Shown here: in pieces, positions 53,234 through 61,802 of the stretch
Position numbering within the stretch: position 1 is the first letter of the stretch
How the letters are laid out: the number at the start of each line of letters is the position of its first letter
NCBI GenBank assembly: GCA_046704785.1
Contig: JBJKRF010000026.1
Coordinates: forward strand, 1-64,000
DNA length: 64,000 bases
Reading direction: 5' to 3'
Source of the DNA: JBJKRF01 sp046704785
GTDB lineage: Bacteria > Chloroflexota > Anaerolineae > Anaerolineales > Villigracilaceae
Notes under the pieces: generated by a model
What the model was told of the DNA's origin: nothing
The model's input: the letters and a program-made list of their open reading frames with translations, nothing else
Database searches by the model: none
Position numbers and translations under genes: made by a program

Positions 53234-53985
53234 GGAAATAGGTAGGGTTGGTCCGGGATCTGGACGGGATCGACAGATTTTGCCTGGATCAGCGGCAGAG
53301 CCTGCCCGTCCAGCTGGATGGATTGCACGGGCCCTTTGACGTCGACCCACTGGTCGTTGGGCAGGGATGTGCTCTTGGGCCAATCCACGACCATGCCGAT
53401 GGCGAAGGCGTCTGCCGTGCAGCACACGATCGCGAACCGGCTCACCAGGAACTCTCCATCTTTGAGACGCGGATCGTGATAGACGAAACCGATCACGTTG
53501 GCTTGCTGTCCAAGATAGGTGCCGGATTCGTCAGTGGACGAAAATAGGCGGATCCAATCCAGGATGTTGCGATCGTCGGCGGCTTCGCCAAACTTCACCG
53601 TCGTCGACGCGCTTGCCGTGAGCGGGGCGGAGGTGCTGACACCCTTTCCGCTCATCGCGCTGGTCGTCAAAGGCTGGGCGGGGATCAAGACCCCAATCAC
53701 GAGTGGGATTGCAATGATAGCCAACCGCCAACTTGAAACAGAATGGGTATGCCTGTTGTGCCCCTCGTGATTATCATCGTGGTCATTTTCGAGCGGCATA
53801 TAACGACCCTGTCGAAAGGCAACCAGGCCGATCACCAGAAGGACGATGACTGACAGGACGGTCAGGGGTGTAAAACGTGTGTGGATATACCAATCCAATT
53901 TGCCGGAAAGGATCTTCTGCAGCAGGAAGATACCGAGCACGATCATCAGGAAGCCTTGCAGATACCGATAAAGACGAGGTGTCAT
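53230..53985 (-). CDS. TIGR03943-family (YcgQ-like) membrane protein
   Basis: A 251-residue membrane protein with about three helices, a His-rich stretch DHDDNHEGHNRHTH (about 69-82), and an extracytoplasmic part with a Cys pair in RFAIVCCTADAFAIGM (about 184-199). This is the TIGR03943 family, which is paired with the COG0701 permease, often under Zur or metal control. It may take part in zinc or another divalent metal's handling. The ATG at 53985 has AGGAG 9 bp upstream. An ATG at 54000 overlaps the previous stop. It ends in an ATGA overlap with the propeller gene. Confidence 0.8.
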   Translation of the reverse strand: MTPRLYRYLQGFLMIVLGIFLLQKILSGKLDWYIHTRFTPLTVLSVIVLLVIGLVAFRQGRYMPLENDHDDNHEGHNRHTHSVSSWRLAIIAIPLVIGVLIPAQPLTTSAMSGKGVSTSAPLTASASTTVKFGEAADDRNILDWIRLFSSTDESGTYLGQQANVIGFVYHDPRLKDGEFLVSRFAIVCCTADAFAIGMVVDWPKSTSLPNDQWVDVKGPVQSIQLDGQALPLIQAKSVDPVQIPDQPYLFP

Positions 53986-53996
53986 CCCAGGGCTCC

Positions 53997-55028
53997 TCAT
54001 GCCGCGAGCAGGTTGATCAACAACCCAGCCAGCAGACTCATTAGCAATGGAAACAGGATCAAGTAGATCACGGAACGCTTCTGCAGCACGGAAAGATACA
54101 TCAGGGTGGTCTTGATGTCTACCATAGGGCCGAAGATAAGAAAAGCCAGGATGGCGCCTGGACTGAAGATGCTGACGAATCCGAGCACGACGAATGCATC
54201 CACCGTAGAACAGATTGAAAGGATGACTGCCAAGGCAAGCATGACCAGCACGGAAGTCACCGGGCCATGCCCAACCTGCACCAGGACCTGCTGTGGGATC
54301 AGCGTTTGCATCCCTGCCGCAAGCGCGGCGCCCAGGATCAGGAAACGTCCCATTTCGAAGAATTCGTCGACGGCGATCAGCGCCATTTGGTTTAGTTTCT
54401 CGCGCACACTTCTGGATGGAGCAGGAAGGTTATGAACGGATAAAGGAATGGCTTCGCCATGAATCCACTGCGTGGGAAGCAGAATACCCGCCGGACTCTT
54501 CACGGCGGAGAATACCAGCCCGGTGGTAACGGCGATCAGCATGCTTAGGCCGACCCGTCCGATCAACATCCAGCCCCAGCCAAAAGCGGCCGAAGTGCTC
54601 AAGATGACGATCGGGTTGAGCACCGGTGCCGCTAACAAGAAGGCCACCCCAGCCGCTACCGGCAATCCCTTATTAAACAGGCGGCGGGTGAGCGGGACGA
54701 CGCCGCACTCACAGACGGGGAAGATCATCCCCAGCATCGATCCTGCCAGCGCTCCTGAAAATGCGCCGCGCGGAATCACGCGTTGGATCTGGTCGTCGTT
54801 GAGAAATGCTTCGACGAACCCGGAGCCCAGAGTGCCCAGCAAAAGGAACGGAATGGCTTCGATGAAGATCCCCAGGAAGATGGTCGCAAAGACCGTTACC
54901 TTATCCCAAAAGGAGGGCAGTATCTCCAAAAGCGGGAATTGGCTCGTGATAATCACAAACAGAACAACCGCAATGATCACGATTGTCCAGAAACGAGATT
55001 TTGATTGTGTTTGCACGGAGGACACCAT
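53997..55028 (-). CDS. COG0701-family (YcgR/ArsP-like) permease
   Basis: A 343-residue integral membrane protein with about ten helices. GMIFPVCECGVVPLTRRLFN (about 105-124), with its double-Cys motif CxC, and LSICSTVDAFVVLGF (about 272-286) are typical of this permease family (DUF318/ArsP). Relatives move metal- or metalloid-containing solutes. It is the first gene of a coupled three-gene operon with TIGR03943 and the PD40 propeller. A promoter with TATAAT on the minus strand is at 55056-55061, and an AT palindrome lies just upstream of its -35 region. Confidence 0.8.
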   Translation of the reverse strand: MVSSVQTQSKSRFWTIVIIAVVLFVIITSQFPLLEILPSFWDKVTVFATIFLGIFIEAIPFLLLGTLGSGFVEAFLNDDQIQRVIPRGAFSGALAGSMLGMIFPVCECGVVPLTRRLFNKGLPVAAGVAFLLAAPVLNPIVILSTSAAFGWGWMLIGRVGLSMLIAVTTGLVFSAVKSPAGILLPTQWIHGEAIPLSVHNLPAPSRSVREKLNQMALIAVDEFFEMGRFLILGAALAAGMQTLIPQQVLVQVGHGPVTSVLVMLALAVILSICSTVDAFVVLGFVSIFSPGAILAFLIFGPMVDIKTTLMYLSVLQKRSVIYLILFPLLMSLLAGLLINLLAA

Positions 55029-55055
55029 GAGAGATACCTGTAAACGACGGTGAAA

Positions 55056-55099
55056 ATTATACCCCCGCCTCTCGAGATTTTGTCCCTATAATTCATTAT
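55056..55099 (-). promoter_or_regulatory. Promoter and possible metal-regulator site of the permease operon
   Basis: On the minus strand TATAAT (55056-55061) is preceded by GGGACA (55081-55086) as a possible -35 box with a 19-bp spacer. Immediately upstream, ATAATTCATTAT (55088-55099, plus strand) is a 5-2-5 palindrome that resembles a degenerate Fur/Zur box. Confidence 0.4.
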
Positions 55100-55516
55100 C
55101 CTCCTGATTGCCAATCCCAAACTCAAGTCACATTGAAGATCGTGTTGGAGGCGAACTCCTTCATTCGATTCTTGGTACACCGGATATTTCGGGCTGATTG
55201 GACGGGAGTACTATGGACAGTCCAGATATTTCAGGTAGAATAAGCTTCATAACCTGAATGATCTCTTTGCCGTTTCATTCGAGGAAACCACCAGATTACA
55301 AGTAATTTGGCGCAAGAAAGACCAGGCGCGCCAGACTAGGAAACGGGTTTTACCACCCGCAGCAAGACCACTACGAGAACCACAAGGAGCAGGGGGAGCT
55401 GGGTCAATGACCCGCACCAGGAAAACACCAGACTTCACACGGCAACGAGCAACCTCATGGCTGCTCGTTGCACTTTAACGGCTTGGGGTCTCCGAATCTA
55501 ATCTTAGGAGAAAATA
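55100..55516. other. Region between permease promoter and excisionase gene
   Basis: About 415 bp without a supported gene. It is expected to hold the left part of the integrative element, but no copy of the tRNA-Arg 3-prime end is found here. It contains the hairpin at 55442-55471 listed separately. Confidence 0.4.
55442..55471 (+). terminator. Hairpin upstream of the excisionase-like gene
   Basis: A 10-bp perfect stem GCAACGAGCA / TGCTCGTTGC followed by a weak T run (CTTTAA). It may end a transcript coming from the left or act as an attenuator 45 bp before the xis-like gene. Confidence 0.5.
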
Positions 55517-55750
55517 ATGACTGTTACAAATCCCACCCAGGCAACAAACCACCCTGCACCCTCTCCTGTCTTCCTGACGGTTGAGCAGGTGGCGCAACGC
55601 CTCTATGTCGGGCGTTCGACTGCGTACAACATGGTCAATGCTGGTGAGATTTCATCTGTCCGCTTTGGACGTCTCATCCGCGTGCCGGCCAGTGCTCTGG
55701 AACAGTATTTATCCAGTAAGTTGCAACCCACTTGGCCGGCGAATGAATAG
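55517..55750 (+). CDS. Helix-turn-helix excisionase-family protein
   Basis: A 77-residue DNA-binding protein with a MerR/excisionase-type winged helix-turn-helix: FLTVEQVAQRLYVGRSTAYN (about 19-38) then IRVPASALEQYL. Such small proteins direct excision by a neighbouring integrase. The integrase starts about 100 bp downstream on the same strand, so the pair forms an xis-int unit. AGGAG precedes the ATG. Confidence 0.85.
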   Translation: MTVTNPTQATNHPAPSPVFLTVEQVAQRLYVGRSTAYNMVNAGEISSVRFGRLIRVPASALEQYLSSKLQPTWPANE

Positions 55751-55853
55751 GCTTGCTCAACCGGCATTCTCGAAATAAAATTCATATACTCGCACCTTAA
55801 CAATTTAGGTTCGTTTGGGGGTGGTCGTTTTCCCTACAATTTTCGGAGGGAAC

Positions 55854-57011
55854 ATGACCGCTCGTAAACAACACAACCGCGCACCGAGCTCGGGCTCGAT
55901 GAGTATTAATCCGTCGGGGTCTGTGCGCGCTCAAATTACTTTGCCCGGTGGCAAGAGGTTAACGAAATCTTTTCCCACTAAGCGTGATGCCGACGCCTGG
56001 CTCCGTGAAATGCGCAACCAGGTCGATGCTGGCTTGACGACTGCCAATCACGATACTTTGCTGGCAGACTTCATCAGTGATTGGCTAACGCGCAAAAGAG
56101 CCCAGCTGCGCCCAAAAACGTTGTCGGATTATTCTTATTATGCCAACGAGTTGATCGTTCCACATTTGGGCACGCTCAAGCTGAGGGCGATCAAGCTTCA
56201 TGTCGTCAATGGTTTCTACGTTGCCTTGTCAAACGAGGGTCGGCCGGCTCATGTAATTCGTTATACCCACCGCGTTCTACACGGGATTTTCGCGGATGCT
56301 GTCAAGCTCGGTTTTGTCCCGGCCAATCCGGCGCACTATGCCGATGTTCCAGCCATCGATGATGCGCAGGATAAGATGCGAATCTTCTCTGCAACACAAT
56401 ATCGGCAATTCATCGAGGCTTGTCCGGGCGCTGTGTATGGTGACATGTACCTGCTCGGCATCAAAACCGGGATGCGCCAGGGTGAATTGCTTGGCCTGAC
56501 CTGGAAAAATGTTGACCTCGGGCGCGGTGAGATTCGGATCGTTCAGCAGCTCTCTCGCTTCGGCCAGGGGGATCAACGTCTCGTTTTCGCTCCGCTAAAA
56601 ACCAAATACAGCCGCCGTACCATCAAGATCGGTGCTGATTTGGTCGAGCTGTTGAGAGAACATCAGCGGGCGCAGCATGAATACAAACTTAAGCTGGGGA
56701 CTCGCTGGCAGGAATATGACGTGCTGTTTCCTTCATCAATAGGGACCCCTCTCGACCAGCGCAACATACAGCGGGATTTCGACAAGCTCCTTCAGACTGC
56801 CGGCCTTCCAAAAATCCGTTTCCATGATCTACGGCATAACGCTGCCTCGCTAATGCTGGCGGGGAACGCCTCGATTGTCAGTGTCTCACGCTATTTGGGT
56901 CACTCATCGCCTCGGATTACCTTGGAGATTTATGCTCACCTCATTCCGGGCGGTTTCGATGAAATTGTCCGGACCATGAGCAGGGCAATCCCTCTCGGTG
57001 CGGAAGCGTGA
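55854..57011 (+). CDS. Tyrosine recombinase / phage-type integrase
   Basis: A 385-residue integrase. The N-terminal region carries an AP2-like arm-binding part (GSVRAQITLPGGKRLTKSF), then a SAM-like core-binding domain (LADFISDWLTRKRAQLRPKT). The catalytic domain shows GMRQGELLGL (Arg), FHDLRHNAASLML (HxxR) and LGHSSPRITLEIYAHL with the nucleophile Tyr. It should integrate an element at the tRNA-Arg 3-prime end about 160 bp away. The ATG at 55854 follows GGAGGG. A long hairpin follows the stop. No other phage gene is in the window. Confidence 0.93.
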   Translation: MTARKQHNRAPSSGSMSINPSGSVRAQITLPGGKRLTKSFPTKRDADAWLREMRNQVDAGLTTANHDTLLADFISDWLTRKRAQLRPKTLSDYSYYANELIVPHLGTLKLRAIKLHVVNGFYVALSNEGRPAHVIRYTHRVLHGIFADAVKLGFVPANPAHYADVPAIDDAQDKMRIFSATQYRQFIEACPGAVYGDMYLLGIKTGMRQGELLGLTWKNVDLGRGEIRIVQQLSRFGQGDQRLVFAPLKTKYSRRTIKIGADLVELLREHQRAQHEYKLKLGTRWQEYDVLFPSSIGTPLDQRNIQRDFDKLLQTAGLPKIRFHDLRHNAASLMLAGNASIVSVSRYLGHSSPRITLEIYAHLIPGGFDEIVRTMSRAIPLGAEA

Positions 57012-57022
57012 TGTATGAAACA

Positions 57023-57067
57023 AGAGACCCCTTCCAGGCTTTTCTGACAAGGCTGGAAGGGGTCTCT
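57023..57067 (+). terminator. Hairpin after the integrase gene
   Basis: A perfect 15-bp stem AGAGACCCCTTCCAG / CTGGAAGGGGTCTCT, 15-nt loop, 12 nt after the stop. It lacks a clear T tract but is the likely transcript end. Confidence 0.6.
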
Positions 57068-57075
57068 AGGAGCAG

Positions 57076-57095
57076 TTGCACCGATTTGCACCGAT
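57076..57095 (+). repeat. Tandem 10-bp direct repeat near the attachment site
   Basis: TTGCACCGAT occurs twice in direct tandem between the integrase and tRNA-Arg. Such repeats are often arm-type binding sites of integrase or Xis. Confidence 0.55.
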
Positions 57096-57170
57096 GTTCG
57101 CGCCGAAGCATTTAGGAGTGCTTTTTACCCCTATATATGGCGTTTATCGGGGCAAAACCGCCACATCTGG

Positions 57171-57243
57171 CGCCCCAGGCAGGATTCGAACCCACAACCT
57201 ACTGATCCGAAGTCAGGCGCTCTGTCCGTTGAGCTACTGGGGC
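57171..57243 (-). tRNA. tRNA-Arg (anticodon TCG)
   Basis: The minus strand folds as a tRNA: acceptor stem GCCCCAG/CTGGGGC, D-arm with CTCAACGGACAGAG, anticodon loop CTTCGGA with anticodon TCG (reads CGA, Arg), and T-loop TTCGAAT. The discriminator is G, and no CCA is encoded. Its 3-prime end faces the integrase, which makes it the probable attachment site. Confidence 0.93.
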
Positions 57244-57356
57244 GTGCGTCGAATTATACCCGAATCTCAAAGTGTGCAAAGAGAAAGCGCGAACTGGCGT
57301 TTTCGCAATTCGTAATAGCCCGCTTGCCGGTTGTGGGGAAAGCACGTAGAATCAAA

Positions 57357-57378
57357 GAAAACCGGTTCTCTGGGAATC
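57357..57378 (+). repeat. Short dispersed repeat related to 45913-45934
   Basis: GAAAACCGGTTCTCTGGGAA plus TC differs from the segment at 45913-45934 by three transitions. It forms an imperfect hairpin with the following CGGT. Confidence 0.4.
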
Positions 57379-57406
57379 GGTGGGATAGGGCGAATTTATG
57401 GGGGTG

Positions 57407-57450
57407 CCCCACATCTGCCCCCTTACCACGAGAAATCCTAAAGAATCAAA
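57407..57450 (+). repeat. Dispersed 44-bp repeat, copy B
   Basis: This is the second copy of the element at 2649-2692 (37 of 44 identical, differences all transitions), lying between tRNA-Arg and the second MoxR gene. Confidence 0.55.
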
Positions 57451-57479
57451 GAAAACCTGCACCCACCGGAGGGCTCGTA

Positions 57480-58433
57480 ATGACTGACATCAAGGTGTTT
57501 GGCGAACAGCTATTCGAAAACTTGGGAAAAGTGATTGTGGGGAAGCATGATGCTATCGAATTGATCGTGATCGGCCTGCTTTGTCAGGGCCACGTCCTGA
57601 TCGAAGATGTGCCCGGCGTGGGTAAAACGGTCATGGCGCGCAGCATGGCGAAATCCTTGGGATGCCACTTCAACCGTTTGCAGTTCACGCCCGATATGTT
57701 GCCTTCCGACGTGACGGGCACTTCTATTTTTAACCAGGAGACGCGCAAATTTGAATTCCGTCCCGGCCCGATTTTCGGACAGGTCATCCTGGCCGACGAA
57801 ATCAACCGCGCCACGCCCAAGACGCAGGCTGCCCTGCTCGAAGCCATGGACGAGCGCCAGGTCACGATCGACGGCCAAACCCATCTCCTGCCGCAGCCCT
57901 TCATGGTGCTGGCAACCCAGAACCCGATCGAATACGAGGGCACCTTCCCGCTCCCCGAAGCCCAGCTCGACCGCTTCTTGCTGCGCGTTCGCCTGGGCTA
58001 CCCCACCTTACCCGATGAGATCCAGGTGCTCGAACAACAACAGTTGCAGCACCCCATCGAGACCATTACGGAAGTCTTTCCGGCCAAAGAGGTTATCGAG
58101 GCCTCCGAAGGCGTCAAATCGATCTATGTCTCCGCCGCCGTCAAACGTTATATCGTCGAGTTGACCCATCACACGCGCCAGAACGCCGATGTCTACCTGG
58201 GCGCAAGTCCGCGCGGGTCGTTGGCGCTCTTCCGCACAGGGCAGGCGCGTGCGGCTCTCTATGGCCGCGATCACGTCCTGCCCGACGACATCAAAGCGCT
58301 GGCTCAACCTGTGCTGGCTCACCGCCTGATTGTCAACGCCGCCGCCCGTTTGCGCGAGGTGACCCCCGAACGCCTGGTACAGGAAATTTTGCTGTCGGTC
58401 CCCGTTCCCGGCGGCACCTATGCTGCGGCGTGA
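57480..58433 (+). CDS. MoxR-family AAA+ ATPase (second copy)
   Basis: A 317-residue AAA+ ATPase with Walker A EDVPGVGKTVMAR (about 41-53), ILADEINRATPKTQAALLEA (about 102-121) and NPIEYEGTFPLPEAQLDRF. It differs clearly from the copy at 38240, so it is a paralogue rather than a recent duplicate. The ATG at 57480 follows GGAGGG. The frame extends upstream to 57324 only through repeat sequence. The DUF58 start overlaps its stop (GTGATG), so the pair is coupled. Confidence 0.9.
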   Translation: MTDIKVFGEQLFENLGKVIVGKHDAIELIVIGLLCQGHVLIEDVPGVGKTVMARSMAKSLGCHFNRLQFTPDMLPSDVTGTSIFNQETRKFEFRPGPIFGQVILADEINRATPKTQAALLEAMDERQVTIDGQTHLLPQPFMVLATQNPIEYEGTFPLPEAQLDRFLLRVRLGYPTLPDEIQVLEQQQLQHPIETITEVFPAKEVIEASEGVKSIYVSAAVKRYIVELTHHTRQNADVYLGASPRGSLALFRTGQARAALYGRDHVLPDDIKALAQPVLAHRLIVNAAARLREVTPERLVQEILLSVPVPGGTYAAA

Positions 58434-59752
58434 TGCGCAATACGGGCCGGGTTCTGTTTGCGCTGCTCTTCCTGGTCGGCGTCTTCGGCATGGCGACCAC
58501 CGGCGTGGAACTGTATGTGCGGCTGGTCTATTTGAGCGTGTTGCTGCTGGCTGGCGCCTGGGTTTGGGCCCGGCTCTCCTTGCGCGGTGTGAGCGTCAGC
58601 CGCCGGGCCCGTTCGCTGCGCGCCAACATGGGCGATATCTTCGAAGAAAATTTTGAAGTCCAAAATAACGGTTCCATGCCGCGCCTGTACCTGGAAGTGA
58701 TCAACCACTCGACCTTGCCGCGAGCAGCCGGTTCGCGCCTTTTGACCTGGGTGGGCGGACATCAGAGTCGCTCGTATTTGGCGCGCACTTGGTTGACCCG
58801 GCGCGGCGCCTACAGCCTGGGCCCCACGGTGATTGGATCAGGCGACCCGTTTGGCCTGTTTACCGTCAAAGCAACGTTTCCTGCCGCCGATTCGTTGCTC
58901 GTGCTTCCGCTCATCGTCCCGATCAGCGATTTTCCTTCCCCGCGCGGACTGCTCCCCGGCGGCAAAGCCATCCGCGAAAAGTCAATGGAGATTACGCCGC
59001 ATGCGCGCGGCGTGCGCGAGTACGTCAGTGGCGACCCGCTGAAACGTATCCACTGGCCCAGTACGGCGCGACGCGGCAAATTGATGGTCAAAGAGTTCGA
59101 ACAGGACCCCCAGGCAGAAGTGTGGATCTTCCTCGACGCGCAGGCCCGCGTTCAGGCTGAGCGGCCCGTCCCCACGGAAAAAGCCTGGGAGGATTGGATG
59201 TTCGCCCGGCGGCCTGAACTAAGTCTGGCGCCCTCCACGCTGGAATACGGTGTCTGCCTGGCGGCCTCGCTGGCGCATTATTTCATTCAACAGCGACGCG
59301 CGGTAGGCTTGGTAAGTGGCGGGCCGGTGTACACCGTTATTCCGTCGGAACGCAGCGAGCGTCAGGAGATCAAAGTGCTCGAGACTCTAACATTTGTCAC
59401 CGGGCAGGGCAAATTGCCCCTCTCCAGCCTGGTGGACCTGCAATCGCCGCAAATGGCTATCGGGTCGAGCGCGGTGCTGATCACGCCTTCGCCGCAGGAC
59501 GACGTCCTGTTGGCGGTGCACTTGCTCCAGCGACGGAATCTGCGTCCTGTTGTCATCCTGTTGATGGCCGATTCGTTTGGAGGCGCGCCTGGCTCGGAGC
59601 GGATCGCCGAAAAATTGTCGGCCCGGAACATTCCCACCTGCTGCGTCTATAACGGCGCAGATTTGGGCGAGATACTGGCGGCCTTCGCGGCACAGTACAG
59701 TATTCAGGAGGTTCGTTCGTGGCAAAATCTACCGTTTATCCCCTCGACCTGA
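58433..59752 (+). CDS. DUF58-domain protein (second copy)
   Basis: A 439-residue partner of MoxR with two N-terminal membrane helices (about 7-44) and a DUF58 domain: RGVREYVSGDPLKRIHWPST (about 193-212) is the signature, and VWIFLDAQARVQ is the vWA-like strand. Unlike the operon at 36794, no DUF4129 gene or extra membrane proteins accompany it. The next gene, an MBL hydrolase, overlaps its end by 34 bp, so it may belong to the same transcript. Confidence 0.85.
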   Translation: MRNTGRVLFALLFLVGVFGMATTGVELYVRLVYLSVLLLAGAWVWARLSLRGVSVSRRARSLRANMGDIFEENFEVQNNGSMPRLYLEVINHSTLPRAAGSRLLTWVGGHQSRSYLARTWLTRRGAYSLGPTVIGSGDPFGLFTVKATFPAADSLLVLPLIVPISDFPSPRGLLPGGKAIREKSMEITPHARGVREYVSGDPLKRIHWPSTARRGKLMVKEFEQDPQAEVWIFLDAQARVQAERPVPTEKAWEDWMFARRPELSLAPSTLEYGVCLAASLAHYFIQQRRAVGLVSGGPVYTVIPSERSERQEIKVLETLTFVTGQGKLPLSSLVDLQSPQMAIGSSAVLITPSPQDDVLLAVHLLQRRNLRPVVILLMADSFGGAPGSERIAEKLSARNIPTCCVYNGADLGEILAAFAAQYSIQEVRSWQNLPFIPST

Positions 59753-60624
59753 ATTTTCAGGGTCGCCCGTTGGCTATTGCTTCGTACATGCTCGAGCATG
59801 CCGACGGCGTGGTGTTGGTCGAATCGGGCCCTCGCACGAGCGTTGCAGCGCTTGAGGCCGGCCTGCGAGCGCATGGCTATGAACTCAAGCACGTCACGCA
59901 TGTGCTGTTGACGCACATCCATCTGGATCACGCCGGCGCGGCCGGTTATCTGGCGCGCCAGGGAGCGCAGATTTTCGTCCATCCGGTGGGCGCGCCGCAT
60001 CTGCTCGATCCAACGAAATTGCTGGCCAGCGCCACGCGCATTTATGGAGATCAGATGGATACGCTCTGGGGCGAAGTACTGCCGGTGCCGGGAAATCAGT
60101 TGACTGTTTTGCAGGACGAGCAAGAGGTGCAGATTGGTGCGCTGAAGTTCGTCGCCTTGGATACGACCGGTCACGCTGAACATCATTTCGCCTATCTATT
60201 CGAAGACCTATGTTTCAGCGGCGACGTGGGCGCGGTGCGTATTCCCGGTTATGCCTATTTGCGGCTTCCCATGCCGCCCCCGGAACTGAACCTGGAGAAG
60301 TGGCGGGCTAGTGTGACGCGTTTGCAGTCGGTGAATTTCAAACGAATTGCGCCGACGCATTTTGGCATCTTCGAGGAGGTGGACTGGCATTTGAAAGCGA
60401 TTCTCGCGGCGCTAGACGAGACGGAAAGCTGGCTGCGGGAGACCATGCCTGCCAACCTGGAGATCGAGACGTTGCGCGCGAAGTTCACGGCCTGGATGGA
60501 TGCGCAGGCCACCCGTCAGGGGTTGAGCGCCGACGTGGTCGAAGCCTATCGCCTGGCCAACCCGTTGGGCATGTCGGCTGACGGCTTGCAGCGTTACTGG
60601 AGAAAATTTCGCGCCCCGGCCTGA
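59719..60624 (+). CDS. MBL-fold metallo-hydrolase
   Basis: A 301-residue metallo-beta-lactamase-fold protein with VLLTHIHLDHAGAAGYLA (about 63-80, HxHxDH), the second His in TGHAEHHFAY (about 150-159), and the metal-bridging Asp in CFSGDVGAVR. Closest to the glyoxalase II-like and general MBL hydrolases. The substrate is unknown. GTG start with CAGGAGG upstream, inside the end of the DUF58 gene, and therefore co-translated with it. Confidence 0.8.
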   Translation: MAKSTVYPLDLNFQGRPLAIASYMLEHADGVVLVESGPRTSVAALEAGLRAHGYELKHVTHVLLTHIHLDHAGAAGYLARQGAQIFVHPVGAPHLLDPTKLLASATRIYGDQMDTLWGEVLPVPGNQLTVLQDEQEVQIGALKFVALDTTGHAEHHFAYLFEDLCFSGDVGAVRIPGYAYLRLPMPPPELNLEKWRASVTRLQSVNFKRIAPTHFGIFEEVDWHLKAILAALDETESWLRETMPANLEIETLRAKFTAWMDAQATRQGLSADVVEAYRLANPLGMSADGLQRYWRKFRAPA

Positions 60625-60689
60625 ATTTCTTCGAAGTCTCTGTGAAAACCATAAGTGAGGCAGATTGTCATGGTTGTGGGGTGATACAA

Positions 60690-60712
60690 GGCAAGCGGTT
60701 GCTCCGCTTGCC
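60690..60712 (+). terminator. Hairpin between MBL and argF genes
   Basis: A 9-bp stem GGCAAGCGG / CCGCTTGCC without a clear T run, 65 bp after the MBL stop. It is a weak terminator candidate. Confidence 0.4.
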
Positions 60713-60807
60713 TATGATACAATTTCACGGTCTGGCCCAGTTTTACCAACACCACTACGGCCCTCGGACGATGTTCAAGCAAACTCTTTACCAGGAGAAT
60801 GTATATC

Positions 60808-61731
60808 ATGAAACATTTCCTTGACATATCCGACTATTCTCCCGAAGAAATTCAAGATATCCTCGACCTGGCGCTGCGCTTGAAGAAGGAGTATTTTGCC
60901 GGTGGGAACAAGCCGCTATTTAAAGGAAAAGTGCTTGGTATGATCTTCCAGAAGCCAAGTCTGCGTACGCGCGTTTCCTTCGACATGGCCATGCGCCACA
61001 TGGGCGGCGATGCCCTGTACCTTTCGCCGAACGAAATCGGGCTGGGAAAGCGCGAGTCCATCGCCGACGTGGCGCGGGTGCTTTCCGGCTATGTTCAGGG
61101 CCTGATGGCGCGTGTCTTCGCGCATGAACACGTGGTGGAACTCGCCAAATGGTCGTCGATTCCGGTTGTCAATGGTCTCAGCGATTACAGCCATCCCTGT
61201 CAGGCTATGGCCGACGCTCTGACCATCATCGAAAAGTTCAGTTCCTTGAAAGGCCTGACGGTCACGTACGTAGGCGACGGCAACAACGTGGCCGTCTCAC
61301 TGATGCATATCGCCGTCATGCTGGGCGCCAATTTTACAATTGCCAACCCCGCCGGTTACGACATTCCCGAAGCCGCCAAACAGCTTGGCGCCCAACTGGC
61401 AGCCAAATCTGGCGTGCAGATCAAGTATGTGCGTAATCCGCATGAGGCCGTGCAGGATGCCAGCGTAATCTATACCGATACCTGGGTCAGTATGGGCCAG
61501 GAGTCGGAATCTGACGAGCGCGAGGAACTCTTTCCGCCTTACCAAGTCAATGCCAAGCTGGTCAGCGAAGCGCGCAAGGATGTGATCGTGATGCACTGTC
61601 TGCCGGCGCATCGCAACCAGGAACTCACCGACGAAGTGGCCGACGGGCCTCACTCGTTGATCTTCCCGCAGGCGCACAATCGCTTGCATGCCCAGAAGGC
61701 GATTCTGGCCCGTCTTTTCGAAGTCGCTTGA
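60808..61731 (+). CDS. argF: Ornithine carbamoyltransferase
   Basis: A 307-residue enzyme that makes citrulline from ornithine and carbamoyl phosphate. FQKPSLRTRVSFD (about 47-59) is the carbamoyl-phosphate motif in its SxRTR form, DYSHPCQAMAD (about 124-134) and DTWVSMGQ (about 222-229) are the following family motifs, and VMHCLPAHRNQE (about 259-270) is the ornithine-side motif. ATG at 60808 with AGGAG 10 bp upstream. An ATG at 60799 is too close to it. The ornithine aminotransferase gene follows 71 bp downstream. The reverse, arginine-degrading direction is possible but no arcA or arcC is seen. Confidence 0.95.
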   Translation: MKHFLDISDYSPEEIQDILDLALRLKKEYFAGGNKPLFKGKVLGMIFQKPSLRTRVSFDMAMRHMGGDALYLSPNEIGLGKRESIADVARVLSGYVQGLMARVFAHEHVVELAKWSSIPVVNGLSDYSHPCQAMADALTIIEKFSSLKGLTVTYVGDGNNVAVSLMHIAVMLGANFTIANPAGYDIPEAAKQLGAQLAAKSGVQIKYVRNPHEAVQDASVIYTDTWVSMGQESESDEREELFPPYQVNAKLVSEARKDVIVMHCLPAHRNQELTDEVADGPHSLIFPQAHNRLHAQKAILARLFEVA

Positions 61732-61802
61732 TTGTTTTGATGTGATGTGTTCTATGCCTCTCGACTGCGTGGCGCTCGGGGCGCGAGTAAAGGTGAAGAT
61801 GT

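Noticed and set aside
53234..53425. N-terminal extension of the PD40 propeller protein
   Set aside because: It is antiparallel in sense to nothing useful, overlaps the TIGR03943 gene on the same strand, and is Arg/Pro-rich. The ATGA overlap at 53230-53233 marks the real start.
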